A stretch of DNA of 64,000 nucleotides, taken from contig JAJFKY010000011.1 of the NCBI GenBank assembly GCA_021772975.1, forward strand, positions 186,001 to 250,000, given 5' to 3'. Source of the stretch: Gammaproteobacteria bacterium (GTDB lineage Bacteria > Pseudomonadota > Gammaproteobacteria > Xanthomonadales > Wenzhouxiangellaceae). Below, piece by piece: positions 63,429-64,000 of this stretch. The notes under the pieces are model-generated. The model saw nothing but the letters and a program-made list of their open reading frames with translations, made no database searches and was not told the DNA's origin. Each line of letters begins with the position of its first letter. Position 1 is the first letter of the stretch. Position numbers and translations under genes: made by a program.

Positions 63429-64000
63429 TTAAGGCAGGGCATCCAGATGGGCGCCTTCTTTTTCGACCTTGCGCTCCAGCAAATCCTCACGGCTGACACC
63501 CAGCGATAAGGCCGCGGTGCTGGCCACGTAAATTGATGAATAAGTACCGATCAGCACGCCGATTATCAGCGTAAAGGCGAACGCATGAATAATTTCACCA
63601 CCAAAATAAAACAACGCCATCAACACCAGCAAAGTGGTACCCGAAGTCATCAAGGTACGTGACAGGGTCTGATTGACTGAGGTATTGATGACCTGCTTGG
63701 AACCGGATTTACGCAACGAACGGAAATTTTCCCGGATACGGTCAAACACCACAATGGTATCGTTGAGGGAATAACCGATAACCGCCAGCAAAGCCGCTAC
63801 CACGGTCAGATCAAAGGAGACCTGGCTGAGCGAGATCACCCCGAAAGTAATCACCACATCATGGACCAGTGCGGCCACCGCGCCCAGTGAAAACCGCCAT
63901 TGAAAACGCACCGACACATACGCCAGAATGCCCAGCAGGACCACCAGCATCGCCAGACCACCCTTCTCGGCCAGCTCCCGTCCAATCTGCGGGCCGACAA
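63429..64000 (-). CDS. secF: Protein translocase subunit SecF, C-terminal part (runs off window end)
   Basis: VGPQIGRELAEKGGLAMLVVLLGILAYVSVRFQWRFSLGAVAALVHDVVITFGVISL..., YSLNDTIVVFDRIREN. Confidence 0.95.
   Translation of the reverse strand, partial: VGPQIGRELAEKGGLAMLVVLLGILAYVSVRFQWRFSLGAVAALVHDVVITFGVISLSQVSFDLTVVAALLAVIGYSLNDTIVVFDRIRENFRSLRKSGSKQVINTSVNQTLSRTLMTSGTTLLVLMALFYFGGEIIHAFAFTLIIGVLIGTYSSIYVASTAALSLGVSREDLLERKVEKEGAHLDALP

Overview
This 64 kb window looks like a gammaproteobacterial chromosome (family-level placement is inference). Most genes are on the minus strand. The left part is core: hisC(partial)-pheA-serC, ihfA with a MerR-type gene, pheST, rplT-rpmI-infC-thrS and tRNA-Val(GAC), and later dnaE. 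The right end is also core: nagZ, rlmD, a DUF1318 lipoprotein gene and secF (partial). Between them are accessory genes: an FG-GAP/DNRLRE surface protein, an SH3 + ComEC-like MBL-fold protein, a DASS transporter, a DUF885 lipoprotein, an ADH and several GNATs. The most notable feature is a ~18.5 kb co-directional block at about 37.0-55.6 kb. It encodes an HlyD/MacA-type adaptor, two MacB/LolD-type ATPases, five tandem ~800-aa double MacB_PCD/FtsX permeases (ADOP-like architecture), a GNAT, an NtrC-type sigma-54 activator and an NtrY-like histidine kinase. A near-consensus -24/-12 sigma-54 promoter abuts the adaptor start codon, with a TCCCA-N4-TGGGA dyad ~115 bp upstream of the predicted transcription start. 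Other observations include a tandem REPIN-like array after the thrE-like gene, a dRS3-like palindrome upstream of the NtrC-type gene, an ATC start codon for infC, and a probable frameshift in a small secreted-protein gene after dnaE. All calls come from reading the sequence and the supplied ORFs; no database search was run.
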